Shown here piece by piece: positions 49,111 to 61,594 of a DNA stretch of 64,000 nt; positions within the stretch are counted from its first letter, which is position 1, and each line of letters begins with the position of its first letter. The DNA is taken from assembly GCA_951213105.1 (NCBI GenBank), contig OX578134.1:142390450-142454449 (forward strand), read 5' to 3'. A program made the position numbers and the translations under genes. This stretch comes from Amaurobius ferox. Its lineage: Eukaryota > Arthropoda > Arachnida > Araneae > Amaurobiidae. A model generated the notes under the pieces. It was not told where the DNA came from. It saw only the letters and a list, made by a program, of their open reading frames with translations, and did no database searches.

Positions 49111-51780
49111 TTGTTCTCAAAACCTCATCAAGGTACAAAGAATTGAATATATACTGCTTATTTGTATCTACAAGTTCATACACTTAGAGTATGTACGTAT
49201 AAATAATATGTCATGGTAAAAAATGTTTCTATTATGTGAAATGCATGAATAAAACATATTTTTATGTAAAATGCATGTAATATGGACATTTATAACAAAA
49301 ATAAACTGGCAAAATAGTATAACCAAAACCTTCCTAGAAGCTAAATTGACAGTAAAATCTGTAGTTTTGTAAATATATCAATTCAGCAATAAAATATGTT
49401 TATAATTAACCACACAAATTGTATTTTTATATTCATTGTTATGGTTAATATCGTTATATTAATTAACATTTGCCATATTGATTAAAGTTTAATATTTTAT
49501 AACTTTTTATAAAAACTGAATGTAGATAACTTTTAAAGTAAGTTGTCTTGGGAGTCTCTAAGTTCCATACGCAGAGTGAAATCCCATGCTTCATATTTTA
49601 TTTTGTGCATGTACTCCTATACTTCAACAACAGCGAAAAAAAATGTTGACAAATAAATGAATATCTGTAGCATATATGAAAATTTTGTCAGTAAGGTGAA
49701 TCTGAAAATAGTATTTATAAAAACGTATAATTTTCATGAATTAATTAAAATCTTATTTTGAAATATGTTACTTGCATATATGTTTGCGAAAAAACTGTTT
49801 CTTCCAGAAATAAAATTATTGCTGATTAGGATGCAAATGTATCCATTGACGAAGTTACACCTCAAAATAAAAACATTTGCATAATTAAAGTTTTAAAAAA
49901 TAAATTTTTAATTTAATTATATTTTAAAAAGATATTCACTCATCCATAAAATTTACAAATTCCACTTTTAAGTATTATTGAAATATAGGAGAAAAGGTAC
50001 AACACAAAATGAGAAGCATCGGAGTTTACTCCTTTATGGCACTTTAAAACTTCTCAGACCTTTACAAACAAAATGTTCTTCAAAGCATTATCTTTAAAGT
50101 TTTCTTAATGCTATTACTTTAATAATACTTTCATTATTATTTCACATTTAGCTTTTGTCCCCAAAAAGGAACTCAAATACATATCTGCCAAATATTTTAT
50201 AAACAAGATATTTTTTTAAACGCTTGATGTACTTGGAAAAGTCTTTTCAAAACTCAGTTCATGGAAGCTGTTAATTGCAATAAGATCGTAATCCTAACTT
50301 TGGGAATGATATATGTCGCATTCTGCAGCTATTTTCATGTTGGTCCGAAATGCAAATTTGTTTCGATATTTCAAAATATTTTTAGCAAAAAGTTTAGTAA
50401 AACGCCTTTATTTACAAACGCCATTAATGATGTACACGGCAATTTACAAGAGCGCCAGAACAGTTTCATACGTCATAACGTTCATCATCAGTGGCAATGA
50501 TGATAACAATTTTCTATGTTTAGTGACCGCTAGCTGCAGGCACCGTAGCCAGTACGTCTAAAACCAATGAAGTTCCAATATTCGCTGATTACAAGCCACG
50601 TGCCAAATTACCTTCGAAACACATTATTCGTTCATGATATTTTGCATCTACACACCAAGCGTCCACATGAACATTTCCATGCATGCAGACTAACATAAAT
50701 ATATACATACGCATTTACATCATCCTAAAAAATCGAATGCTCGTCCCTGTCACAGCAGTACTGTATACACTGCACTCTGTATGTAGGAAAAGTAATGTAC
50801 TCTAAATCATCGATATTATTTTTTTAAATTGTCTGAACTTATTTAATCAATCATACCCAGAGGAAACATTTTCTATTTTAAATCTGCTTATGTTGTAAAT
50901 TCTATTAGTTCAGAGAAAATACTTTGAATAAGATTACTGAAGATAAAAATATCTGAAAAAATACTTGAGATTCTTGTATCTATGAATCCCGCTCTCCTGA
51001 AAAATAGTTTTATTTTCTGCGAGTGCAGAACTTTCATAACTCATAAAAGTAAACACGAAAATATATAGTATCCTGAAAGATATCATCGTTCAGCATACAG
51101 AAAAAGACTCTGAAATATATTAAAAGTATTCAAATGTTCTGTTTGCAAAAATAGAAAAATTTTTACATCTGCTTGAAATTTCTTTGAGGAAATATAACGA
51201 TGGGTTGTTGAAATACAAATGTTCTCTTTCTTTATAAAAATTTCATATGTAGCATTACTTTTTTTTTATGGTAAGCAGCATGATATATACGTTACAATGA
51301 TATATTACAAAATAAGCTATGTATGATAGTTTTGATAAAAATACAAAGTTAAGTATCGAATAGAAATTAATTATAGAAATTACATAATATTTTTGTATTG
51401 AAAAAGTATGCAATTATAACGAAAATTTTCACGACTTTATATTTTTTACAAATATAGGTGTTATGCCTTTAAATAAAATTGAGCTATTTGATATTAATGT
51501 GTTATTTTATGAATTATTTGATTTAAAAGTATTATTGCTACTATTTGCATATTTTTTTTTTCCTTTTAAACGCATAAGGATATAAAAATAAGTAGCTATT
51601 GGATTGGAAATATATCACTTTGCTATAATGTTTTTAGCCTATTGACATAGATGAGTTTCCGTCTAAAACATCGTGTATCACGGCTTGGTTAAAAAAACGG
51701 ATTCTATCGAAAACAATTTATGTAACAAATAATTTTAACTAAAAACAATGGAAACTTAACAAAGTTACATAATAAAGATA
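49111..51780. other. Mostly AT-rich; mixed-composition block at 50.25-50.72 kb
   Basis: Around 50250-50720 composition is more balanced, but I recognise no protein, terminus or RNA. The two overlapping frames there (50261-50500 and 50313-50561) match nothing known to me. Confidence 0.45.
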
Positions 51781-51873
51781 AATCTTATGTGGATTTAGGA
51801 GCCGGGCAGGCAGGTAATATGAACTCGCAAGGAGCTAGTATGGTGTCAATTTTAGAAACCTATACCTACTCTC

Positions 51874-51887
51874 ACGCGCATGCGCGT
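51874..51887. promoter_or_regulatory. NRF1-like palindrome, candidate promoter element
   Basis: ACGCGCATGCGCGT is a perfect 14-bp palindrome. Its core, CGCGCATGCGCG, fits the NRF1 consensus YGCGCAYGCGCR exactly. It is CpG-dense in an AT-rich setting. Downstream (51888-51960) is a less AT-rich stretch with an ATG at about 51939 that opens only a very short frame. No host exon could be linked to it, and a Gypsy relic begins about 200 bp further on, so it may instead belong to a retrotransposon. Confidence 0.35.
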
Positions 51888-52104
51888 TAATTGCTTTAAC
51901 TTGGCCATGTTGGCAAACTGCATAGTCTCACAGTAGAAATGGCTCCACAGTATTTCCCCAAGGAATATACCCGGCCCTGAATTCTTACCACGTGTTTAGG
52001 GTACGAGACAGACCTAATCAAGTTATGGCAGCTAGTACTTGAAGTATTAAAACTTGGTGCGTTCACTTGATACGGGATTAGGTAAATACGCCGAATTCAT
52101 CCTG

Positions 52105-52980
52105 TCAATTAACACATTTTGTTTCCGATTATTTTGAAGGATGCTTAGAATTTTATCCTTTTGAGATAGAACTAGAATCCGTGTATCATTTCCGCCATTT
52201 TTTCTACGGAAGAAAATTCCAGTTGCGGATTCATCACGATGATTTAAGCTACTTCTTCAGTTTTAAAAAACCTGAAGGTCGCTAGATGCATTACACGGCA
52301 TTAAGAATACAACATAGAGATTTAACTCCGAAAGGGATCAATTCATCAAAAAGCTGATGTGCTCTCAAGAAGGCATTGTCCTTTAGACTGTGCACATTGT
52401 TCTCGTGCAGAGATAAAGTTTGGAAGCCAGATCTCAACGACTATCCGGCAAGTTGTCACCGACTAGAGTTTAGACAGTTACAACTGAACCTTGGAGTGAT
52501 GAAGAACTTTTTTGAGCACAATAAGTAAACATAGGTACAAAGTTAATTAATCATCCATGCACATAAAGCAAATTGGATGCCATTTTGATAATATATTTCT
52601 CTGTTCTCACTTGGAACGAAAAAGTACAGAATAGTGTGGAATTCTATGCTCTTGAGGAATATAGTAATATACCGCGAGGCGGTGATGGAAATATTAGCAA
52701 ATAGCAACTGTTGTTCCCTCATTCCTGAGTGTCAAGCGTTCTAATATAGATATGAAACAGCTCTACTGGAGAATATTTTGGAATATGAAAGACATTGGAT
52801 AATGTTCTTAAAGCGCTTCTTCTTGAACAAAGCAAGATGTTGAGAGTTGGTACAAAGAATGCATGGAATACGGCTGTCGAAAAGAACCGAATAAGAAACA
52901 AAACCTTGAAGATGCAATGCTACAGAACTTGATACTTTGGGATTTCGAACAATAAGATACTGTGTTATAGTAGTAAGTAA
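52105..52980 (+). pseudogene. Ty3/Gypsy pol relic: RNase H into integrase
   Basis: Plus-strand frames decode a decayed Gypsy polyprotein. It starts near VSDYF and continues SVYHFRHFFYGRKFQLRIHH, FKKPEG, IQHR and, after stops, LCTLFSCREIKFG. That order is the RNase H core followed by the Cys-rich end of that domain. Further on, IPRGGDGNISK (about 52670) recalls the integrase zinc-binding G-G-H-x-G segment, LYWRIFW the Y-W that follows it, and RYCVIVV (about 52955) the start of the catalytic core strand. Numerous stops and frameshifts exclude function. No flanking LTRs were identified, and the RT part upstream is unrecognisable or absent. Confidence 0.6.
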
Positions 52981-54490
52981 TTATTTCAAAAATTGGCGAG
53001 CTTAAGCAATCTTTGATCCGGTGTATACATCGATGCCACGATGCGCCAAGTTCAGCGAATTCGGGAATCATCGAATCTGATAAAGACGGTAAATTTGGAA
53101 ATCGGGTGCTATTGCCAATGAGGAAAAATTGTTAATAAAACTTTATCTTAAATTTTATATATATTTAGTAATATATTATTATGGAATTAAAGATTTAAAG
53201 TACATTTTACCTTGAAATAAGTTATTGGCCGAATAGAAAACATTTTAACTGACCACTTCAGGCAACTAATTCAACAATCAGTCATTTGCTACTAGAAAAT
53301 TATACGTAACTTTTTCTCTCTCACGACGTTATAAAAACTGTTTTTGCTCTGAAGTTCTTAACTTCAAAATAAGTTTGTAACTTAGTTATGACGTTAAGTA
53401 AATTCCTAGTGTTATTCCCTTTAAGAAAAACGATTTTTGGAAAGTTGTCTTGGCATCTGTGTTGGTAAAAACTTTCGAATTTCAAAAGTTTTAGTTTATT
53501 AGCAGGATATACAAATTCACAAAATAAGTAAATGTAGGTAATTATCGTTCCTTGGAGTTTACAGTTATTTACTGAACTTACAAGTTTTGATTCAAATTTA
53601 ACTAACTTTGCATGTCACTCAATATATGGTTTTATATCCATTCATTTATTTACGCCAAATTCATTTACTTTCATTTATGCAATAACATTGCAACAGCATT
53701 GATTGAATTTAACTAATATTGCCTGAAATTATTCAATGTATAAAAATATGATACATATAAATAAACTCTGAGACATTTATACATTTCATTTCCCACTTTA
53801 ACTAAAAACAGTAAAAAAATTAAAAAGCAGAAGCTTTCAAGAAATAAATTGATTGGAACGTAATCGTATACGTTTGTAAAGACTCTGCTTTTTAAGTGCG
53901 TACTTGAAAAAGCACCACATTTTGAATATCGATTATTTTTATACAAAGTTATGGTTGTTATTGATTTTCAAGATGGTCGATTGAAGAAATGGACACAAGA
54001 AAATACAATGATCGCATTGAATAACCTTAAATAAACTCCAAAACGAAAGTGTGGAATTTGTCATTTATAGATAAGAAAAAATGGTCAAAAATATCCTTTA
54101 TTTTTTATGTTTGCAAGTAGCGTAATTCAATTTTATATCTGCCGCATGGTTTATTTTTTAGCCCGTTAATTTTTATCAGGTAGTTTACTTAATCCAATCG
54201 GCACCAAATTAATAAACAATAATCAAGTTCTGATTCCTAAATACATTTTTCGATATAGTCAAATTAATCCCTTTTTATTGTTTATTAAGTTGAAAACTTA
54301 TAAGAAGCTAAGAAATATATATAAAATGTAATATCATAATATCATGGGTACTCTTCCACTGCGCTCTCCATAGCTGAGCGTATACCTAGTATAATTAAAC
54401 CATTCCATTTCTTCAGCTAATTTTTATTTTTAAAAAAATTAGGTTTAAACGAATATACGTCCTTTATATGAACAATATGTTTTCACTTTG
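52981..54490. other. AT-rich sequence, nothing recognised
   Basis: No gene, repeat array or transposon end recognised beyond the Gypsy relic. Confidence 0.5.
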
Positions 54491-55154
54491 ATTACATTTT
54501 ATTTATAATGTTGTGAACGTGTAATTTTCCCTGACTGGCCTCTCCCGTCCCGTCCAATCTCGCTTCTGACACCAATTTGTTAAGAGCGTATTATCTAAAA
54601 TCCTGGATGTATACGCAGGATGCAAAAACGAGTCCTGGTTTTTGGATAAGTTACGTTCATTCACAAGCACAAAAAAAAACAGGAACAGTATACAATCAAA
54701 CAGCACTGACATTATCCACTGATTTAACAGAATAAGTAATGTTATTCTCAGAATGTTAACGAAATTAATTCCACAAAACAACTGCTACTATTTTCAAAAT
54801 AGTGACAAAACAGTCCAATGTAGCTCGTGTCGCGTCTATTCGTCTACTCCACTGCAACAGAGGGATGAGTCATTTTATAGCCTCTGTAGAAATTTTTGGA
54901 AATCTCTATATCTCAAAGAACAAACGTTCTATCGAGAGGCTTCTGGAAGATTCTGGAAGTAGCGAAATATCACCAAATTGGCGATACATCGCCAACCTTG
55001 GAAACTCGTCTCCAAAGTTCGAAATTATAGAAACCATAGAATGGCGTCATGGAAAAGAATGCTCGTACCGTTGTCTTTTGGAGAAAACTTCCCGATGGGA
55101 ACAGTTAGTTTGCAAAAGACAGAACGGGAGACGTCAGGCAGGAAATATTGCACA
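54491..55154 (-). mobile_element. Candidate LTR plus primer-binding site (LTR retrotransposon remnant)
   Basis: On the minus strand TGGTGTCAGAAGCGAGATT (54557-54575) has the form of a retrotransposon primer-binding site. It is preceded by three bases and then a sequence ending TTAACA (54579-54584), a plausible LTR 3' end. The LTR would extend rightward to about 55154, where the minus strand reads TGTGCAATATTTCC, but I cannot prove that edge. The leader after the PBS is G/C-rich (about 54535-54556) and then fades into AT-rich sequence. No pol coding follows on this strand, so the element is truncated. It is separate from the plus-strand Gypsy relic nearby. Confidence 0.35.
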
Positions 55155-55308
55155 ATAGCAACGATAATCTTACTTGTAATCCATAAATAGGTCCAAAAAT
55201 TAATGTCCAAATCTGATTAAGACAACACAAATTGACTTTTCTGTTCATTTTCAATTAGTCCAACTTTTACTAAGATAAAATCCTAACTAGATATGTTTTT
55301 AAGAAAGA

Positions 55309-55437
55309 TTTCAAATGTCATTCGTTTAATCGGTAATCCTTTGGAACATACTCATTACTCTTTGACTTTTATTCTTCTATCACAAGACATAAAGAACTGT
55401 GTTCTTTCTGTCATTTTATCTTTCTATTTCTGCAATT
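55309..55437. repeat. Dispersed repeat, copy 1 (second copy at 63882)
   Basis: Shared with 63882-64000 in the same orientation: GATTTCAAATG-CATTC, GAACATACT-ATTAC, TTTGACTT/TTCGACTT, ATCA-AAGA-ATAAAGA, then TATTTCTGCA/TTTTTCTGCA. The copies are diverged. The second runs off the window end, so full length is unknown. Family not recognised. Confidence 0.6.
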
Positions 55438-57735
55438 ACATTTGAAACTTCAAACTTATTGAAGTATTGTGTTCTAAGATAGTGTTATTTAATGGACTAT
55501 TCATTGTTTTCCTTTAATAAACTGAAATGGCATTCTTTATTTTAATAAAAAATATATTAATTGCCTTGTTGATGAAGTTTTAAATTACGAGCAACACAGT
55601 AATAAACAATTCTGTTAAAATCTTTAAACTGAATTTAAAAAAAATTGAGATTCTAATTTGTTTTTATTAAAAGAAATATTGTTTTGCGCTGTTTCATAAA
55701 ATATGACTGTTGTAATTTTATGTTTTATAACCTGCATTATTATACGAAACATTATACTCTTATAAGTGGAGTTGGTACATAATTTCAAAAATATCTGTAG
55801 AATAAATACAAAACGGATGTTTTACTTAAATATATTTATAATACTTACGTGTACTTGTGCTCCTTTGAGAAGTATCCTACTGTAAATTCTAGTTTTAAGG
55901 CCATTCTGTTTATATTTTCGTTTTAACACAATATACGTTAAACTGTGCATAGCATATTTAATATCAAAGTTAAAAGGGAACTTATAAATACTTATTATTA
56001 TTTCAAATTAACGGATAGAAATGCAAAATCCCACGTATGTGGTGTAAATTTATATTGTGCCAATTTACATTTACTTGGTGCATATAAAAAATTTCATGTT
56101 TATAAATCTCCCTAACACACATTCTATAGTATACGGCGTATTTAAGTATAACCCAGAACATTTAGAAAATCTTATACAGAAGTGCATTGATATTGATAAA
56201 AATATGAATGTGTGTATGTGTCATGTGTGTTTCAGCCTTCTTCGGTTTAGAAATATATCAAGTAATCGTTCTTGTTAAAATATTTCATATTACTAGTTTT
56301 ATGTATTCATAGTCTGGCCGTTGAATCTATTATAAAATGCATATTAAAATACACAATTTTTAGAAATATATTTATATTGATATTTTGTGACAAATACATT
56401 TAAAATCTGGTGTATTTTATATCTTTCTTGCTACTGATTCCATAAATAAAGTATCTAAATTTTGGAAAATTTAGTTCTTTTACTACTTCTATTTTGATGA
56501 TCGCTCATCTATCGATGTGAATATAGATTATTATTTTGCTGCATTCTTATGTTGTTGTTTCAAGATATGATGAGATCAGTTATTATTGATGTCAAAATAA
56601 TCTGATAACTATTACTATCACATCATTCACTATTACAATGTATAAGAAGAATAGGAAATTATCATTTCACACAAATTACATTTTTACTTCATTTGCTATA
56701 ACTATCCAAATATATCTCGTAAAAGAAACGAAACTCAAACATTCCAATGATAAACATCATTATCAAATAGGCCTAGGGGATCAATGTTTATCTATACAAT
56801 TTACTTGCGGTAAAATGTCAATGTATATGAACTTTTTCCATAATGTTTTATCTTTCAACGTTTGCAAATATACTTCTATCTATGCTATTATGCGTTTTAT
56901 TGAAATATACTTTGTTTGATATATTCGGACGATTAGTTTATAAACTGACAAATATATCCCATTTATTTTGGTACACTTAATGTATTTCTTCATTTTTTTG
57001 GAATTAATATAAAATAACAAGAACGAAACATTACGTTGAAATATTTTATTTCGAAAATATTTCTGAAATATATAATGTTTAATGTTAAAGAAATAAAGAA
57101 AAATATTATTTTATAATTTATCGTACATATTTTGTTTTCGAAGTCATCCCATTTTTCTGATAGAATTACTAGAGCACATGCGTCTTGGACAAAATATCAT
57201 ATATTTATATTCCGCCTTGAAGAAACTGCATAGATAGCCTTTAATTCTACGGAAATTGCGTATTTCTAGTGCTGTTACTTATAAAACGTGTAAAAAGATT
57301 TGCAGATAGCTGAATGGGGATTTAATCTCGAATTAAAATGTAGACAAAAATAGATTATAGTATCACTTAAAAGTTAAAGAGCGTATATTTCTCTAGACAA
57401 ATAGATTAGTCATCCAACTTCTATGCATCGAAATGTAACATTCAAAGAACAATTATTTAGTCTATGTTAAATAATTGATAGAATTACATGTTATGCATTT
57501 GCATAAAAAGTATATTGCGGTCCAGAAATGAAGCACGCGACACAAATTCTCAAATAGAGGTCATATCCTAATTTTATTGAGTGAAACTTAGATTAGAACA
57601 TAGCGAGTTGCCCCTCAAACAATATGGAAATTAAGCGTGAGGTGAAAACGACTTGTTTTCAACTAAGAGCTCAAATGCTCAAAGAAAATTTATACAAGAG
57701 AATTGGAGTTGATTTTGGATTATATTAGTTTTGCA
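55438..57735. other. AT-rich sequence, nothing recognised
   Basis: No repeat terminus or gene seen. The 93-codon frame at 56638-56919 has no family resemblance that I know. Confidence 0.5.
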
Positions 57736-57960
57736 TGGGCGGGATAGCTCAGTGATACATGTGAGCATACTCAGTGAGCATAGGGATGTACTCAGATGAC
57801 CCGAATGATATTCCAGATTCTGCCTAAAATATACCCGTGTTAACGCTGAATACTGACATGTAAAATATGTGGGTCCGAAAGTCCTTCCGACAGGTTGGTG
57901 GGTCCTTATTTTTGGGATGTCCTTAAAAGAGTTCTGCTTGTCTTTCTACCTCATCCAAGA
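57736..57960 (+). mobile_element. tRNA-derived SINE-like element, second copy
   Basis: It begins GGCGGGATAGCTCAGTGATA, an excellent tRNA-type A box. The expected B box has decayed. The downstream body, TAAAATATGTGGGTCCG then AAGTCCTTCCG then GGTTGGTGG, matches the SINE-like block at 33.2 kb with changes. A tRNA cloverleaf cannot be drawn, so this is not a tRNA gene. The two elements look like members of one old SINE family, differing in their 5' parts. Confidence 0.45.
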
Positions 57961-57995
57961 AGTTTCTATTTGCTGAAATATGCTTTATTACAGGA

Positions 57996-58319
57996 ATGAC
58001 AGTTATTTCTCTCTTCTGTGCTATGTCACCTGCTCGTAGAGATCAAACTTCGAGGCTATACTTTTGCCAATTCAGAACTTATTTAGAACATGCAGGTAAG
58101 GAATTATTAAAAATTTTAAATTATGTTTACAATAAAATTCCAGGTAATGAGACAGCTATTATACTCAAAAGTAGGGAAATTTGTGGAAAGATTTGTTGTG
58201 TTCATACTTTTCATTTATTTAATTCTATTAAATTAAAGGAAATTATGGAAGTTGCATATTTAGAATCTAATTTACTTTGTTTTATTGGTAAAAAAAAGGA
58301 TGAAGAATTTATAATTTAA
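57996..58319 (+). other. Unrecognised 107-codon open frame
   Basis: The frame contains RLYFCQFRTYLEHAGKELLK and ICGKICCVHTFHLF and ends FIGKKKDEEFII. It is longer and less biased than most frames in the background and has several Cys and His residues, but I know no family it fits. An ATG begins it, 36 bp after the SINE-like block. AG/GTAAGG near 58095 and CCAG/G near 58145 look like splice sites, though the frame reads straight through. It could be an exon of an unrecognised gene, a remnant, or chance. Confidence 0.15.
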
Positions 58320-58612
58320 GAAAATTATATTTTTAATGGTTTTAGGGTGTTTAAATAGCAATGGGGGGGGCACATGTGTTTATTGGCTTTAGTTAATAAA
58401 TTATTTACATTTTTATCAAAAAGAAAAGAAAAATGTTGAATATGAAAACGTTTTTATAAATTTTTTATATTGATATTTTTGTCATTTATTTGGGTGTATG
58501 CTGTAATATCAATTTAAATTTTTATCCACAATTTTTATCTTATATGAACAGGAATGACAATAAAAGGGCTACTATTATAGATTTGAATTTTTTTTTCTGG
58601 ATAATGGGAATA

Positions 58613-58680
58613 CAGTACTCTCCATTAACTGGGATCTGATTATCCGGGTTGTAGATTATCTGAGACCCCCCTCCCCCCCC
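58613..58680 (+). mobile_element. Possible pogo/Tigger-type transposon end
   Basis: After TA at 58611 come CAGTACTCTCCATTAACTGG, then GATTATCCGG and GATTATCTGAG. CAGT ends containing repeated GATTATCCG words are usual for pogo-like elements. A G/C-richer stretch follows to about 59200 but shows no transposase motif, and I could not find the opposite end. Confidence 0.3.
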
Positions 58681-60342
58681 AAATAATAAAAAAATGTGAG
58701 GGCTTGATAAGTTGCTTGCTTGAATAGTTTGTATAGCATACACGATAATCTTTAAATCAAGGGGTTTCGTCACAGTTCGCTCTAAACGCGTGAAGCCGGG
58801 AAACTGTTGTACTAGTTTCACATGAGCGTATTATTTCGACCTTACTGAATGCAAGCACATCATAACCGTCGAGAAAGTGGAGCGTCATCACTTTTGATAA
58901 ACATTGAGGATTCATTCTGGTCACTGTTGGCACTGGAAATACGATATAAAAGACTAGAGGCAGCAGCCTTAAGAGAGAAATGCGGGAAGGAGCCCGATGG
59001 TCAGGTGGTTGAGCTAATGAGTGGCCGTATGTTGGTGCCAGAAACTTCCAATATTTCAATTTGTGCTTTGATCATAACACGTGCTAGGCAGGTTTCAGCA
59101 AGCTCCATTAATTTCCAATTTGTTCGTTCTCTGATTTTGACTTGTGCTAGGGGTTGTCAGAACGCAGTATTGCTGCAATGTATGCTCTAATCGTGACTTG
59201 TACTGTGGATATGCAAACAACCGCGATTTCTTTGATTCGTGAAAACATCAAACCACGTTCTACTACTTGACTCTTTAACTTGATTCCAATAAACTGGAGT
59301 AATAGGGAGAAAAGCATTTCTACGTCTTACCGCTTGATGCCACTTTTCATGGTTGTGTTTCCGAGAAGGTGTAGTTCTATGGTGTGAGGTACACACGCCG
59401 ATATCTGCCACTTTCATTAATTTTCCAATCTAGGAGTGACCTTTAACTTTTCCATCTGGGAGTGAACTTTGCAGTCTGGGAGTCTGTATGAAATCATCAT
59501 CAATTGCACTAGCATGCGGCCTTACATATATATCAAGGAACTTGTAGCGATATCTCTGAGCAGGCTTTTCATCGAACAAGATTGGTGTGATCACCCAAAG
59601 GTATCCCAACTCAAACCATTATTAAACCCCCTCTATAACTGTATCTTTCAATAATGTTGAATTGGTTGTATCTGAGACTTTATTGTCTCCAGATCAGACA
59701 CGATGTGACCCACTCTCTAAAGCGATTCTGGAGTCGACTGTGAAAAGTACGGACCTCCATTTTTGTGTGTCCAGACCAGGTGACGTGCTCTCTTGCCGAA
59801 CATAATCGGATACATCTCGGCAATCAATATACGAACACAAACAACTGGCGAACACACACGCACGTTAAGACGATTAAGACGAGCACACGCAACTGGTCTT
59901 TCTGCATAGAGACCTTGATTATGAAGACGCCTTCAACCACAAAATGATGTGCAACGAACTGGGCATTCCTTGTTCTTTGGGCTAAAAAGAGCCAGAAAGT
60001 AATCGCCAGCCGGGAATGTACCGCGGGGCCGACCTGGAATACGTTTCTTGAAACTGAATTTTCGAATTGGAACTATCTTTAAAGTATGTGAACCACTCTG
60101 CGAGTAACTTTAGGCTATCTGGTAGCATCAGCTAGCGATAAGCCCATTTATTCCACCTGATAGCCTTTTACCTTAACGAATCGGGCAAGCGATTTCTCCT
60201 TGATATAACTAACAATATAATTATACCAAAAATTTAAGATCAATTAACATCATTTTGGGATGAAGAATTATCAATTATTTTTTAAAAATTGTTAGGTATA
60301 ATTTTTTCATTTTAACTTATTAACATGCCATTATGGCATAAA

Positions 60343-60344
<2 letters not shown>
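58681..60344. other. Mixed-composition region, probably old mobile DNA
   Basis: Composition is clearly less AT-rich than the background. It starts with a C-run (about 58665-58680) and contains a GGCTATCTGGT/ACCTGATAGCC inverted pair (60113-60165). Frames on both strands are short and share no motif I can name. It may hold decayed pogo or LTR material, but nothing is provable by eye. Confidence 0.35.

Positions 60345-60416
<72 letters not shown>
60345..60416. repeat. (TA)n microsatellite
   Basis: About 72 bp of pure TA. Confidence 0.95.
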
Positions 60417-60417
<1 letters not shown>

Positions 60418-60954
60418 TAAAATAAAAAACAGCTTATTGCTCGTTATATCCATGCAACAAAAATTATCAATTCCAATAATGGGTTTTGCTACGAAAAACT
60501 AAAGGAAATAGAAAGTTTATCCCTCTATATAATGATTATAAATTGAAAATAATCTTTGACATTATTTTTATCTACATGTCTACATGTCATTAATTTCTGA
60601 ATGAGAATTCCTTTAATCAAATAACGATACAGACCTGCTAAACTTTCTATTTCTGCTTAAGATGGTATATGTAATTAGAGATTGGGAAATAAAGTTCATC
60701 ATATTATTTACTAAGGAATTATATTAAGTCTTCATTTTGAGACCTTGGATGAAATGAAGCACTTCATTCCTCCTTACCAGTTATGTTTCAGATACAAATT
60801 ATATAAAAGTATATATTTCTGACCCACTGAACTTTATTCGAAAGTATTGGAGCCTGGAGTGAACAGTTAATATTCACCAAACGAATTTCAGTCTTATTTC
60901 CCTTTCGGTATAAACGGGATCAGGATGTTTTATTCAGATCTGCAAATTTGGAGC

Positions 60955-61275
60955 TACGAATTTGGCAGGATATCGCTAACTTGACAACTTTTCTTAAACG
61001 TTGCCAAATTGACGGACATGTTGCCGAATTGATAAAAATGACGCAAATCAATGAAATTTATTTTGTTTTGCTAGAAGAGAGTACTGAAATGGTGTTTCGT
61101 TAGCATTTGTCTGTCAATCCAACTTAGTAACTCATTTTGAAAATTTTGAAAATGTCACCAAATTGATAAAACTGTTTGTAAATCCATAAACATACCTCGA
61201 AATTGATAAAATTGCACTAAATAAATGAAATTAATTGTGTTTTGTTAGATGAGAGTATTGCAATGATGTTTCTTC
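60955..61275 (-). repeat. Fragment related to the hairpin-ended family, partly duplicated
   Basis: TTGCCAAATTGACG, AATTGATAAAAATGACGC and AAATCAATGAAAT match the 5' portion of copies 1-3 in inverted orientation. A second, diverged version follows at about 61149-61275 with the AATTGATAAAA, AATGAAATTAATT and GAGAGTATTG words. The family ends and hairpin are absent. It is a degenerate remnant with an internal duplication. Confidence 0.45.
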
Positions 61276-61594
61276 AATTTGTCGAAAAATGGGACTGTTA
61301 GTTCTACAGTCCCTCTTGGAAATAAATTTTGCGAGTTTTTTAAATGTCGCCAAATCTTCCATAGAGATAGCATTATTCAGACGATATTTTATCCACCAAT
61401 TTATTGAAGCAAATGATATCGTGTCGCTTAGCAATGGATTTAAATCCAATGTGTTCATGCGGCAGACGATTTTTATTAAATATTTTCTGATTTGAATAAT
61501 GAAGATATGCATATAAAATAAATCTCATTGCCATTGGATTTTTGATAGGATATTACCAATTACGATCTTTAGATTTAAACATTATTATTATTAA

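Noticed and set aside
54961..55050. GGCGATACATCGCCAA as another hairpin-family copy
   Set aside because: Only a short GCC/GGC resemblance exists; the family ends and other blocks are missing, and the stretch falls in the candidate LTR.
57736..57820. A tRNA gene beginning GGCGGGATAGCTCAG
   Set aside because: Only the A box is good; no anticodon stem, B box or cloverleaf can be drawn, so a SINE head is the better reading.
58540..59417. Several frames of 76-113 codons on both strands as a pogo transposase
   Set aside because: The terminus looks pogo-like, but I could not find the DDE or CENP-B-type motifs in any frame.
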